Counted from the first letter of the stretch, positions 17,314 through 26,137 are shown. The stretch is 54,861 bases of DNA from Phocaeicola coprophilus DSM 18228 = JCM 13818 (GCF_000157915.1 NZ_EQ973643.1:477767-532627), one strand, 5' to 3'. Notes: generated from the sequence alone by a model not told the origin. Translations and numbers: made by a program.

Positions 17314-18505
17314 TTACTTTAAAGGAACAAAAACAATATATGCATCATCTGCTTTTTTCACTGCCAAAGATAATACTTTGGGAGCATTATTTTCAAAAAA
17401 AAACAAAGGGACGTTCCATCCGGTCAGGCAAAATACAACCTCCCCCATACAATGGAATCTCCTTTTTCATAATCTTGAAGTCCAAAGCTTTCTTCCAGTC
17501 CAGGCCATTGGAAGAAACCATCATTCCTATATAAGTATGTGCATGAAAGCAAGCATAATAAACAGAATTCTTCTGATCACACCATAAAGACATGTCCTCC
17601 GTATCCCAGTCCTGAATAACCGGCTTATCCTGAAGAACAAATCCCCTATCCGGATAACTGGAAACAGCAACAGCCTGATTACGTTCAAATTTGGTAGAAC
17701 CAGGCTTGTCCCCTTTCACAATCAAATAATAGCGTTTATCAACTCCTTGTACGATTGCAGGATTTACAACTAATGTTTCAATCGGTCCGTCAGGTTCCAG
17801 CAAAGGCTTTTCATTAATTGAAAATTCTCCATTCAGACTCTCGGAAGAAGCAACAAACGTACGCTGATTGACCCTCAAAGGTTGCCAGTTCTTATGAGAA
17901 TAACCACCCCGGGCTGTCTCTATCAATTCTTCATTAGAGATATCTCTGTCTAAAGACGTACTGCAAAAATAAAGATAATATTTCCCCTCAAAATATTTAA
18001 TCTTAGGATTATGAGCCGTTATCATATCTCCTTTCCGGTATACATCCTTTTCGAAATCAAGAACGGTATTCTGATAGTGATAAGGCCCAGCCGGATGATC
18101 TGCCACAGCATGTGCTATGGTCGAATGAGTCAGCCAGGCATAAAAAGTGTATGTCCGTTTCCAACGGGAATAAAACAAATGATATTTTCCGTCTTCCCCC
18201 TTAATCACCGAACTGCACCAATGATAAAAAGTGGAATCACGAAAAATATTTTCTGCCTTTACCTTCATGATCTTATCAGAGAAGGTAAGTTCATTCTCTC
18301 TGGCAAGAATATCCTGACAAGACTCCAATCCGGTGTCCTCTTCATTTGTCAGAAAATCGTCTGTCGCCGGATTTTCTCTCCCGTCCTTTTTCACAAAAGA
18401 AGAGATGTCTCTCTGTCCTGAATTATCGGACAGAGAGAACACCTCTTGAGAGAAAAAACTTATAATCAATACATTAAGAAGAAACAGCAATAAAGATCTT
18501 TTCAT
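17314..18505 (-). pseudogene. GH43-like five-bladed propeller glycosidase, C terminus cut off at a T9 tract
   Basis: This is a secreted glycoside-hydrolase-like protein with the five-bladed propeller pattern of the GH43/GH117 type; specificity is not determinable here. The open frame covers 17393-18505 (370 residues). Features are a signal peptide (SLLLFLLNVLIISFFS), FYHWCSSVIKGEDGKYHLFYS, MITAHNPKIKYFEGKYYLYF and the repeated blade pattern. It ends abruptly at RMERPFVFF inside nine Ts on the coding strand (As at 17395-17403). With eight Ts, translation continues as ENNAPKVLSLAVKK...VFVPLK to a stop at 17314-17316, which completes a typical last blade. I therefore list the gene to 17314. It may be a real interruption, slippage or a base-call error. 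The start is 6 bases from the metallophosphoesterase stop. Confidence 0.75.
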
Positions 18506-18511
18506 GAAAGC

Positions 18512-19495
18512 TTAATCTTTGAAATCAACAAACACGTCTTTTATGAAAGATACCAAAGGAAAGCTGCCCAACTTCTCCGGCAAGCCGATTTCTGAAGGAG
18601 TCGGCGGCAAGAATTTTGCTTCCGTACCCTTCATGGAAAGTCCGTTATGATCAAGTGTCACAATGCCATACAAAGGTTTGTCGAAGGTCAATGAATATTT
18701 CAACAGAGAATATTTGTCATTGATTTCTGCCGGATATCTCTTCTCAGTCTGGGTTTCACAATCTGCCCAAACATACGAGGCACTGTTGATCTGAACATAA
18801 GTAATCCCGTTAATCACATCCGTATAGTTGCTGTGATTGTGACCGCTAAATGCAGCAACAACTTTTGTAAATCCGGCTCTCTTGTTTTCAGCTTCCAGAA
18901 TGTCGCGTACATCATATCCATTATTCATTGCTCTGTCTATACTCTGGTGAGAAAAAAGAATGCAGCGTTTGATTGTTGACGCCAGATCCTTTTTCAGCCA
19001 TTCCATCTGTTCAGGATCCATAAAGGCCCGCTTACGGCTGTCTACATAATAATTGGCTTTATTATAAGGAATATATTTCCCCTCATCAAACAAATTATTT
19101 CCGTCAAGCACAATAAAATGGAAATCACCCTTGTCAAAAGAATAATAACGGCCCGGCATGCCGAATCCGGCAACAAACTCTTCTTTGGAATATTTATCCA
19201 GGTCGTGATTTCCCAGAACATGATACTTTTCTCCTTTATACTGATCCCATACTTTCTGCAAAGGCTGGCTGACACTGTCCAGACGAATAAAATCGCCCAA
19301 CTGAATCAAAAAGTCTACATTCTCTGCATTAGCTGCATCCACTACAGCCTGCATACGTTCACGCCCATCAGGAAGATCGGGAGCATGAAGATCGGAAACA
19401 ATAGCAAATTTAATGGGTTTCTCTGCTTGTTTGCAAGAGTACAATCCCCACATACTCAACACAATGAAAATGCCATAAAACAATTTAGTTTTCAT
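18512..19495 (-). CDS. Calcineurin-like metallophosphoesterase lipoprotein
   Basis: This is a predicted lipid-anchored two-metal phosphoesterase acting outside the inner membrane. It has 327 residues. The signal ends in the lipobox GLYSC (Cys21). All five metal motifs are visible: FAIVSDLHAPD (Asp and His), LIQLGDFI (Asp), HVLGNHD (Asn-His-Asp), ILFSHQS (His) and FSGHNHS (His-x-His). It sits between the alkaline-phosphatase-like gene and the GH43-like gene, with short gaps, and is most likely part of the same transcript. The family includes phosphomonoesterases and diesterases, so the substrate remains open. Confidence 0.9.
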   Translation of the reverse strand: MKTKLFYGIFIVLSMWGLYSCKQAEKPIKFAIVSDLHAPDLPDGRERMQAVVDAANAENVDFLIQLGDFIRLDSVSQPLQKVWDQYKGEKYHVLGNHDLDKYSKEEFVAGFGMPGRYYSFDKGDFHFIVLDGNNLFDEGKYIPYNKANYYVDSRKRAFMDPEQMEWLKKDLASTIKRCILFSHQSIDRAMNNGYDVRDILEAENKRAGFTKVVAAFSGHNHSNYTDVINGITYVQINSASYVWADCETQTEKRYPAEINDKYSLLKYSLTFDKPLYGIVTLDHNGLSMKGTEAKFLPPTPSEIGLPEKLGSFPLVSFIKDVFVDFKD

Positions 19496-19564
19496 AATAT
19501 CAATTAATTTAGTATTCTATATCCTTCGCTTATCCAGGCAATCATTTGGTATAACGACATAATA

Positions 19565-20792
19565 CTATTTCTGAAGCCAACGGGTCAAAGAAGTTGTTGG
19601 AGTCTTCACTACAAACTTATAAAACTTGGAAGACGGATACTTTCCTAAATCCACAACAAAACGTCCTGTACTGGCTTTTACCCGGCCTATTTCTGACCAG
19701 TTATCCTTACCTCCTTCTTTATAAGCATTGGTTGTAGCCATATAAACAACAGCCTCATCTTTGGCACCTTCCCCTTTCCAGCATAAAGTAACCTGATTGT
19801 CATAAGGATGAGTTGTCAGCTCATAAATATCCGTAGGACCATAGAAGGATATACCATCTTTTTCAAAAGCTACATCTCTGGGCATCTGAAAATCCATAAA
19901 ACGACAGATTGTAGGAAGTATATCTACCAAAGCTAAAGTAGGACGGGTAAACTGTGCATTCAACGCACGGACATTGGTTGAAACCCATACACTACGTTCG
20001 CGGGCCAATTGTCCACCATGATGATGTCCGCTTTCTCCACGGCCATGGTCTGTTGTCACAATCACCATCCATTCTTCATCAAACTTCTTTTCACGATATT
20101 GAACTGCCTCCCAAATCATTCCAACCAGATCATCTGTCTTATTTACATAACGGTCCATAAAAGCCCCATCACCATAAATATGGAAACCGGAATCGGTATA
20201 CCACAAATACACCCAACTCAAATCAGGAGCATTCTCACGGATACAAGCAGCGGCTTCTTTGCATACAACTGAGTCAATATCAAAAATATGAAGGTCATCT
20301 TTCTTCGCAGGGAAACGATTCTTATCCAATTCATACCCATCACAGACATAATCTATTTTCAGATGATCAGTCTCAGGCTTTCCTTCACCGATCAATACAG
20401 TCCGGTTATCAGTCCAGCTGGAAAACAAAGCCGTCTTAAAATCTTTATTTTGATTCTTGGCTATCCGGAAAAGTGACCAATAATTATAATTGGGATTCAG
20501 ATTGGAATTCCCATTTACATTATGTTTATTCATCCAGGTTCCTGTCAGAATATTCATGTAACCAATCGCTGATATGGTAGGAGTCTGCGAATATGCACCT
20601 ACTTCTCCTCCCGTATAAGCACGGGCATAACCTCCCTTGGAAGCTATATCGAATATATTCTTCGGATGTACCCGCTCAATATAATCAGCAGGAATACCAT
20701 CCAACACAATGTAAAGAGCCTTACGTGTTTTGCCTTGAAGGGCTGTCACACAACAGACAACCCATAAAAAAAATCAGTAACCGTTTCATCAT
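19565..20792 (-). pseudogene. Alkaline-phosphatase-superfamily protein, signal peptide out of frame at a T8 tract
   Basis: This is a predicted exported phosphatase or phosphodiesterase of the alkaline phosphatase superfamily. The body (394 residues from a GTG at 20749) has YIVLDGIPADYI, the nucleophile-region loop YSQTPTISAIGYMNILTG, WYTDSGFHIYGDGAF and VTTDHGRGESGHHHGG. It lacks an N-terminal signal in this frame. The ATGs at 20792 and 20789 open a signal-like MMKRLLIFF that runs into the wrong frame. The frames meet at eight Ts (As at 20766-20773). With seven Ts, translation gives MMKRLLIFLWVVCCVTALQG, a good signal peptide, joined to the body. Translation from the internal GTG would give a cytoplasmic protein that lacks a partner there. 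A C-terminal fibronectin-like domain seems present (VTLCWKGEGAKDEAVVYMAT). Confidence 0.75.
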
Positions 20793-21070
20793 AATACTAT
20801 TATAAAGTTATGTTTAATAAACCCCAACTACCATACTGGTCAACATACTTTTCACACCCATCTTCTTGGGGCTGTTATAAAAAATTGCTGACCACATTTT
20901 AAACCCTTATTCCACATAGCAGAAATTGATTACAAATTAACAGAAATAATGGGAGAAAATAAATAATCTATTCAATTTTTTTGTTACTTTGCCCTTGGTT
21001 TTTGTAAGACCTTAAATATACAATCATAAAAAACAGACATTTACACACAAAGGTATCAATAAAATTACTT
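20793..21070. other. Divergent intergenic region, phosphatase and fucosidase genes
   Basis: The interval separates two divergent genes. For the fucosidase gene, GTTACTTTG near 20980-20990 matches the -7 consensus at seven of eight positions. For the minus-strand phosphatase I see no clean -7 element. No RNA gene or repeat was recognised. Confidence 0.4.
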
Positions 21071-22120
21071 ATGAAAAAAAGACTTTTATCATGGAGCGTA
21101 TTAGGCTTGCTGTTACTAGGACAACCTGCCTTCTCGCAAAATCTGTTACTGCCGGTTCCTTCCGATAAACCCAGTAAAGCCCAACTCAAACAAATCGAAC
21201 GGAAATATGGTATGTTCATTCATTTCGGAATTAATACTTTTCATGACGAAGAATGGACAGATGGCTCCAAACCAGCCGAATCATACGCTCCTTCACAAAT
21301 TGATGCAGAACAATGGATACGGTCTGCCAAGGATGCCGGTATGAAATACGTTATCCTGATAACCAAACACCATGACGGATTCTGCCTTTGGGACAGCAAA
21401 TACACAGAATATGATGTTGCATCTTCCGGAAATCATACAGATGTGGTAGAAGCTGTAGCCAAAGCATGCAAAAAATATGGAATAGGACTGGGACTGTATT
21501 ATTCTTTATGGGACCGGAAAGTAAATCCGGATGTGGATGATCAAAGCAAAGACGCTGCCTACAATTCTTACATGATTGCGCAATTAAAAGAGCTGGTTGA
21601 CAAAGTAAAGCCATATACACCTATCGTCGAATTCTGGTTTGACGGAGGATGGACCAAACAGAATTACCGCTGGCCTGTTATGGATATCTACCAGACCATC
21701 AAGTCTCAGGAGCCAGATTGCCAGATCGGTATCAACTGGAGCATTGGTTCCCCCGAGAATGTAGATGCCCACCCGGTACTGCCGGAACAGCAAAAAGCAG
21801 GATTCCCTATTCGTTATTTCCCCAGTGATTTCCGTCTGGGTGACCCGTATCTGCCAACCGATAATGATCCTAAGACTTTCACTCACGATGGTAAAGATTA
21901 CTACATGCCATGGGAATCCACAGTATGTATCAGTCAGCGATGGTTCTATAATACAACAGACAATCAGTTTAAGTCTGTAGAAGAGCTGGAAAAATTATAT
22001 CGTCAATGTACCAAAAACGACAATATCCTGATTCTGAACTGCCCTCCGGGAAGAGACGGTAAATTAAGAAACAAAGATATTGAGATTTTAAAAGAACTCA
22101 GAAAACGTTTAGGTATCTAA
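21071..22120 (+). CDS. Secreted GH29 alpha-L-fucosidase, catalytic domain only
   Basis: It releases alpha-linked L-fucose from host-type glycans, probably in the periplasm. The 349 residues begin with a signal peptide (LGLLLLGQPAFS-Q). The catalytic barrel shows YGMFIHFGINTF, ITKHHDGFCLWDS, LGLYYSLWDR and VEFWFDGGW, where Asp191 is the expected nucleophile. It stops soon after the barrel (NCPPGRDG...ELRKRLGI), so it lacks the beta-sandwich and carbohydrate-binding modules that many GH29 enzymes have, including the second fucosidase of this window. It is a single-gene plus-strand unit inside a cluster mostly on the other strand, ending at a shared terminator. Confidence 0.93.
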   Translation: MKKRLLSWSVLGLLLLGQPAFSQNLLLPVPSDKPSKAQLKQIERKYGMFIHFGINTFHDEEWTDGSKPAESYAPSQIDAEQWIRSAKDAGMKYVILITKHHDGFCLWDSKYTEYDVASSGNHTDVVEAVAKACKKYGIGLGLYYSLWDRKVNPDVDDQSKDAAYNSYMIAQLKELVDKVKPYTPIVEFWFDGGWTKQNYRWPVMDIYQTIKSQEPDCQIGINWSIGSPENVDAHPVLPEQQKAGFPIRYFPSDFRLGDPYLPTDNDPKTFTHDGKDYYMPWESTVCISQRWFYNTTDNQFKSVEELEKLYRQCTKNDNILILNCPPGRDGKLRNKDIEILKELRKRLGI

Positions 22121-22131
22121 TATATACGGAA

Positions 22132-22193
22132 AAAGAGGGTGTCATAACATTCAAATCTTAAGTATCACTTTACTACATTATAACACCCTCTTT
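22132..22193. terminator. Terminator between convergent fucosidase and hydrolase genes
   Basis: The arms AAAGAGGGTGT (22132-22142) and ACACCCTCTTT (22183-22193) are perfect; a further ATAA/TTAT pairing extends the stem inward after a bulge. The loop is about 30 bases. Confidence 0.7.
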
Positions 22194-22223
22194 CCGATTA
22201 AAGATTATTCCAAAATCCCCGTC

Positions 22224-23288
22224 TCAGCGAAGATATTCCTTGAAAAATGTTTCGATCTTATCAAAAGGAATAATATCTGTCTGATCGTACAAGTCTACAT
22301 GACTTGCCCCGGGAATAATCATCAGTTCCTTATTATCCCCTTTCAACCGCTTGAAAGTATCTTCACTGAAATAGCGTGAATGGGCTTTCTCTCCATGAAT
22401 CAGCAAGACAGCACTCCGAATCTCATCACAATAAGAAAGGATAGGCATATTTATAAACGAAAGTGCAGATGTTTTATTCCATCCGTTATTAGAATTCAAA
22501 GAACGCTGATGATATCCCCGCTTCGTTTTATAATAAGCATAATAATCCTTCACAAATTGAGGAGCATCTTCCGGAAGCGGATCAATCACTCCTCCAGCAA
22601 GTGCATAACTGCCGTTTTTCATATCTTCCGTACGCTGAGCATTCAGCTGTTTCCGAAGTTCATAACGCTGGTCTGCATTCATGGCATCAAAATAGCCGTT
22701 GGCGGTTACCCGGCTCATATCATACATCGTCGAAGCGACCGTTGCCTTGATGCGTGTATCAATGGCTGCTGCATTGATGGCAAATCCTCCCCAACCACAG
22801 ATTCCCATAATTCCAATGCGGTCAGCATCCACCAGATCACATACAGACAGAAAATCGACTGCTGCACAGAAATCTTCCGTATTTATATCGGGAGAAGCTA
22901 CATAACGCGGTTCTCCACTGCTTTCCCCTGTAAAAGAAGGATCAAAAGCAATGGTCAGAAATCCCCGTTCTGCCATTGTCTGAGCATACAAACCTGAGAC
23001 TTGTTCTTTAACGGCTCCAAATGGTCCGCTCACGGCGATTGCAGGAAGTTTGCCTTCTGTCCCTTTAGGAATATACATATCTGCAGCCAGTGTAATACCA
23101 TATCGGTTAACAAAGGTTACCTTCCGATGCTCTACTTTATTACTCTGTGGAAATACTTTATCCCACACTTCTGTCAGTTTTAAATCTTTCATACCATTAC
23201 TGTTTTTTAAACCATTCTTACTTTGTGCATTCAAAGCTTCTCCAATAAAAAGAAAAGCCAATAGAAAGCCAATAACCAGTTTATTCAT
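22224..23288 (-). CDS. Secreted alpha/beta hydrolase with Cys at the nucleophile elbow
   Basis: This is a predicted exported hydrolase of the dienelactone-hydrolase/YcjY-like type. It has 354 residues with a signal peptide (FLLAFLFIGEALNA-Q). The alpha/beta fold is shown by LPAIAVSGPFGAVKEQ (oxyanion-side strand), the elbow GICGWGG with Cys where most relatives have Ser, an acid region around SAVLLIHGEKAHSRYF and GASHVDLYD with the catalytic His. A Cys nucleophile is known in dienelactone hydrolase. It has its own promoter at 23309-23316. A role in removing ester groups from glycans is only an inference from neighbours. Confidence 0.85.
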   Translation of the reverse strand: MNKLVIGFLLAFLFIGEALNAQSKNGLKNSNGMKDLKLTEVWDKVFPQSNKVEHRKVTFVNRYGITLAADMYIPKGTEGKLPAIAVSGPFGAVKEQVSGLYAQTMAERGFLTIAFDPSFTGESSGEPRYVASPDINTEDFCAAVDFLSVCDLVDADRIGIMGICGWGGFAINAAAIDTRIKATVASTMYDMSRVTANGYFDAMNADQRYELRKQLNAQRTEDMKNGSYALAGGVIDPLPEDAPQFVKDYYAYYKTKRGYHQRSLNSNNGWNKTSALSFINMPILSYCDEIRSAVLLIHGEKAHSRYFSEDTFKRLKGDNKELMIIPGASHVDLYDQTDIIPFDKIETFFKEYLR

Positions 23289-23308
23289 AAGACTTCATTT
23301 TTATATTG

Positions 23309-23316
23309 CAAATGTA
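23309..23316 (-). promoter_or_regulatory. Predicted -7 element of the alpha/beta hydrolase gene
   Basis: The minus strand reads TACATTTG, a perfect TAnnTTTG, about 20 bases before the ATG at 23288. Confidence 0.55.
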
Positions 23317-23425
23317 ATGCCTGCCTGATTATTATTAAGTACCCGAATTACAGATAATTGTATCTGGATTACATTTTCAGGTACCCCTTGTGATTGTTGA
23401 ATGGTATCATGTCAGATTTTTATTT

Positions 23426-24193
23426 CTAAAGTTCTGTAGGTGTACGAAATGAACTGATTAATTCCAGTAATTCCTGATTAGCACGACCATTTATTGCAGC
23501 CTCCCGTTTCTCCTCAAAAAGATCTAAAGTAGCAGAACATTCTCCACAAATATCAATACCGGCTATTTTTTCATGACGAAAGACAACTGCCAGCAACTGC
23601 TCCAGTTCCTGAAGACTGAGAGATCCTTGATCCCAATTGGTTACAGCCGATTCTGGATTAAGTACATCCTTATCTATGGAAATATAAACAGGTTCATTAA
23701 CATGCTCTGATGCAAAACGCTTCCAGGTTTCTTCCTGTTTCAGCGCTTTTTCTCCATAAAAATGAACCCTATCTCTGTAAATATCCGGCACTGCACGGAT
23801 TAACGCCTCCGAGGCTCCGGCTACAACCACTTTCTGTAAATAAGGGTTCGTATCCAGCATATCCTTTACCCAGCTTCCGCAAGAAATCATATCCTCAAAC
23901 AAAGGAGGTTGCATATCCGGATGATGATCAAAAACTAATAGAGAAAACGGATAGTTCAGTTTGTCCGTCCAGAATTTTGTCAGGTAATGATAATTTCCTG
24001 AGTCAATAAAATGAATTCCTTCTGCCGGATAATCCGCAATCAATCGTTTGAGAGAAGCAGCTCCTTCTTCATCACAATAGCATTCCGTCCCATACAAATG
24101 ACGGCAATCCAGCCAAATACAGTTTTGATTACGGATAAATGGTTCATAGTTATACACTCCTGTAAAATCCATGATAATCAATTGTTTCTTCAT
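23426..24193 (-). CDS. Arginase/ureohydrolase-fold protein
   Basis: This cytoplasmic protein of 255 residues is related to arginase and agmatinase. The metal-binding pattern is partly visible: LLVFDHHPDM (Asp-x-His-x-Asp type) and ISIDKDVLNP (Asp-x-Asp). The substrate is unknown, and the protein is shorter than most arginases. I chose the ATG at 24193 (MKKQLIIMDFTG) for two reasons: it is preceded by the strong ribosome site AGGAGGA, rare in this window, and a perfect -7 element at 24221-24228 lies between it and the longer alternative start at 24244. It lacks a signal peptide, unlike its neighbours, so it may not belong to the glycan pathway. Confidence 0.82.
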   Translation of the reverse strand: MKKQLIIMDFTGVYNYEPFIRNQNCIWLDCRHLYGTECYCDEEGAASLKRLIADYPAEGIHFIDSGNYHYLTKFWTDKLNYPFSLLVFDHHPDMQPPLFEDMISCGSWVKDMLDTNPYLQKVVVAGASEALIRAVPDIYRDRVHFYGEKALKQEETWKRFASEHVNEPVYISIDKDVLNPESAVTNWDQGSLSLQELEQLLAVVFRHEKIAGIDICGECSATLDLFEEKREAAINGRANQELLELISSFRTPTEL

Positions 24194-24220
24194 ATATCCT
24201 CCTTTTATGGAATCGTCGGA

Positions 24221-24228
24221 CAAAGATA
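24221..24228 (-). promoter_or_regulatory. Predicted -7 element of the arginase-fold gene
   Basis: The minus strand reads TATCTTTG, a perfect TAnnTTTG. A start about 7 bases downstream gives a leader of roughly 20 nt that includes the AGGAGGA ribosome site. Confidence 0.6.
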
Positions 24229-24268
24229 ACAAACTTTTGATCACCGTTTTTTACGGATTGTGCTAAAA

Positions 24269-24318
24269 TAAGTTTTCCACAACCCTGAGCCGGATGTTCA
24301 GAAGTTGTGGAAAACTTA
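24269..24318 (-). terminator. Terminator of the second fucosidase gene
   Basis: The arms TAAGTTTTCCACAAC (24269-24283) and GTTGTGGAAAACTTA (24304-24318) are a perfect 15-bp match. The loop contains a second small stem (CTGA/TCAG). Confidence 0.75.
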
Positions 24319-24323
24319 ATTGA

Positions 24324-25796
24324 TTATTTCAGACGAACAGAGTAAATGGATGGTTTTCCGTTTGACTGAAGAATACGAATCTGCAAACACTGGGCGGATA
24401 TCGGTTCATCCAGTTTGCAGGAAATTGTTCCATATCCCATAAAGCTTTCTCCACGCTGTTTGGGAATCACGCCACTCTGGTAAACCGGAACCCACTTTCC
24501 ATTATCTTCCTTATCAATGGATAACTGTGTGATGCTATTTTCACCGATAATCAGGAATATCTCCTGAAACTTACTCTCTTTCCGCAAATTCACAGTCATG
24601 GAGGCCAATGAATCAGCAGACATCCATGAAGTAGAGACATCATTATCCACTGCATAAGACGGACCATAATGCAATGTATCATTCTTATAGATGCTTGTAG
24701 CCTCAGCAGTAGCATCCGTAATCAAGGACTGAGGTTTCTTCAGTTCTTTTGGGAAAGGTTTTCCGTTTTCAATACCCAGTTGCCGGGCCAACGTCAGAAT
24801 ATTTTCGATTGCTTTCGGATTCTGCTTTCCCTGTGTATCTGGAGGAATATTCAGCAACAGACAGTTGTCATTAATTGTTGCCGTATAGAAAATGTCTGCC
24901 AGTTCTTCGACATCACGCACTGTAGTGTCTTCCGGATGACTGAACCAGTTTCCAATTACAGAAATTGTCTGTGTACTTTCAAATGGCAGATAATATTGCT
25001 TACCGCTGTGTGTATAAATTTTAGGATCATCAGCCACAGGAAGGAAAGGATCCCATAAACGAAAATCAGAAGGGAAATAAATAATAGAATCACCTTCCTG
25101 CATATCTACAGGACGTTTACCTATTGTCCAGTTGGTTGAGATCTGACAGTCCGGCTGCATACTTTTTACAAAATCATATACCTCCTGCAGATGCCAGTCT
25201 TCCGTTTTCCGGTCCCAGGCTCCGTCAAACCAAAGTTCATGAACCGGCCCATAACCGGTCATCAACTCCTGAAGCTGATTCTTCATATACTGAATATACA
25301 CTTTTTTATCTTCATCCTGATAACAAGGCTCATGCCGGTCCCATAAAGAATAATAAACAGAGAATGCTATCCCTTCTTTCTGGCAGGCATCCGATACAGC
25401 CTTTACAATATCTACCTTATGCTCAATAGCCGGATTGGCAATGTCATGATCGGTATACTTACTATCCCACAAACAAAATCCGTCGTGATGCTTCGTTGTA
25501 AGAACAATCGAACGCATGCCGGCCTTTTTTGCATTTCTCACCCAGCCTGCAGCTTGTTCTGCAATGTCAGCCGGTGGAGCATAAACTCCGGCAGCAGCAG
25601 TTCCGTCACTCCATTCTGCATTCAAATAAGTATTCATCCCGAAATGCAAAAACATACCATATTTCCGGTCAATCATAGCTTGCTGGCCCGGAGTAGGCTG
25701 AATAGTTGAATTAGAGTCCGTAGTTGAGCAACTTTGCATCATTCCCCCCAAGCAAAGCCCCAACATCAAAATGCCTGAATGTGTTAATCTTTTCAT
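24324..25796 (-). CDS. GH29 alpha-L-fucosidase lipoprotein with C-terminal binding module
   Basis: It releases alpha-L-fucose and is probably anchored at the cell surface or in the periplasm. The 490 residues start with a lipoprotein signal ending MMQSC (Cys23). The GH29 barrel contains YGMFLHFGMNTY, LTTKHHDGFCLWDS, FSVYYSLWDR and HELWFDGAW with Asp191 as expected nucleophile. After residue 345 a discoidin/F5-8-type module follows (SYAVDNDVSTSWMSAD ... CLQIRILQSNGKPSIYSVRL). It is related to the single-domain fucosidase 2 kb away but clearly not a recent copy. It has its own promoter and terminator. Confidence 0.94.
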   Translation of the reverse strand: MKRLTHSGILMLGLCLGGMMQSCSTTDSNSTIQPTPGQQAMIDRKYGMFLHFGMNTYLNAEWSDGTAAAGVYAPPADIAEQAAGWVRNAKKAGMRSIVLTTKHHDGFCLWDSKYTDHDIANPAIEHKVDIVKAVSDACQKEGIAFSVYYSLWDRHEPCYQDEDKKVYIQYMKNQLQELMTGYGPVHELWFDGAWDRKTEDWHLQEVYDFVKSMQPDCQISTNWTIGKRPVDMQEGDSIIYFPSDFRLWDPFLPVADDPKIYTHSGKQYYLPFESTQTISVIGNWFSHPEDTTVRDVEELADIFYTATINDNCLLLNIPPDTQGKQNPKAIENILTLARQLGIENGKPFPKELKKPQSLITDATAEATSIYKNDTLHYGPSYAVDNDVSTSWMSADSLASMTVNLRKESKFQEIFLIIGENSITQLSIDKEDNGKWVPVYQSGVIPKQRGESFMGYGTISCKLDEPISAQCLQIRILQSNGKPSIYSVRLK

Positions 25797-25830
25797 TTTC
25801 TTTTTATTTATTATCTAGGTTAATCGGCAA

Positions 25831-25838
25831 CAAAGGTA
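25831..25838 (-). promoter_or_regulatory. Predicted -7 element of the second fucosidase gene
   Basis: The minus strand reads TACCTTTG, a perfect TAnnTTTG, 34 bases before the ATG at 25796. Confidence 0.6.
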
Positions 25839-25975
25839 ACAAACTTTTTCAAGAACAAAACCCTTCCATCTGGAAACATGAAAGCAATTATGTAAAGAAG
25901 ATTATACAAATGTCTAAAAAATGTTATAAAGCAGAGTTTTTTCAAGTAACCTCTTGCAGATTTCAGAAAAGTCCG

Positions 25976-25983
25976 TACCTTTG
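25976..25983 (+). promoter_or_regulatory. Predicted promoter of the small RNA candidate
   Basis: TACCTTTG is a perfect TAnnTTTG. A TTG lies 19 bases upstream (CTTGCAGATTTC), which is the normal -33 spacing in Bacteroides. Confidence 0.6.
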
Positions 25984-25989
25984 CAACGT

Positions 25990-26053
25990 GTTTTTCATAG
26001 TATTAGATTTAAGGTTAACAAAGGTTGGAGTACAGCGGTACTCCTTTTTTTTT
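25990..26053 (+). ncRNA. Candidate small RNA of about 64 nt
   Basis: A complete promoter is followed after about 7 bases by GTGTTTTTCATAGTATTAG and a pyrimidine-poor middle, then a strong terminator. The terminator arms are GGAGTAC (26027-26033) and GTACTCC (26038-26044) with loop AGCG, followed by nine Ts (26045-26053). No ORF fits between them. I recall similar short intergenic sequences from other Bacteroidales but could not check. The next promoter, for the methyltransferase operon, lies 85 bases downstream, so this looks like an independent transcript. Confidence 0.6.
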
Positions 26054-26137
26054 GCCTAATCTCAACATCTCCTCTATCAAACAACATAATCCCAAGGAAA
26101 AACCACTCAAACCATTGATTGACAAACCAAAAATTCG

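Noticed and set aside
23288-23425. Additional short gene between the hydrolase and the arginase-fold gene
   Set aside because: The interval holds only promoter-like sequence and an AT-rich stretch with no plausible start and frame.
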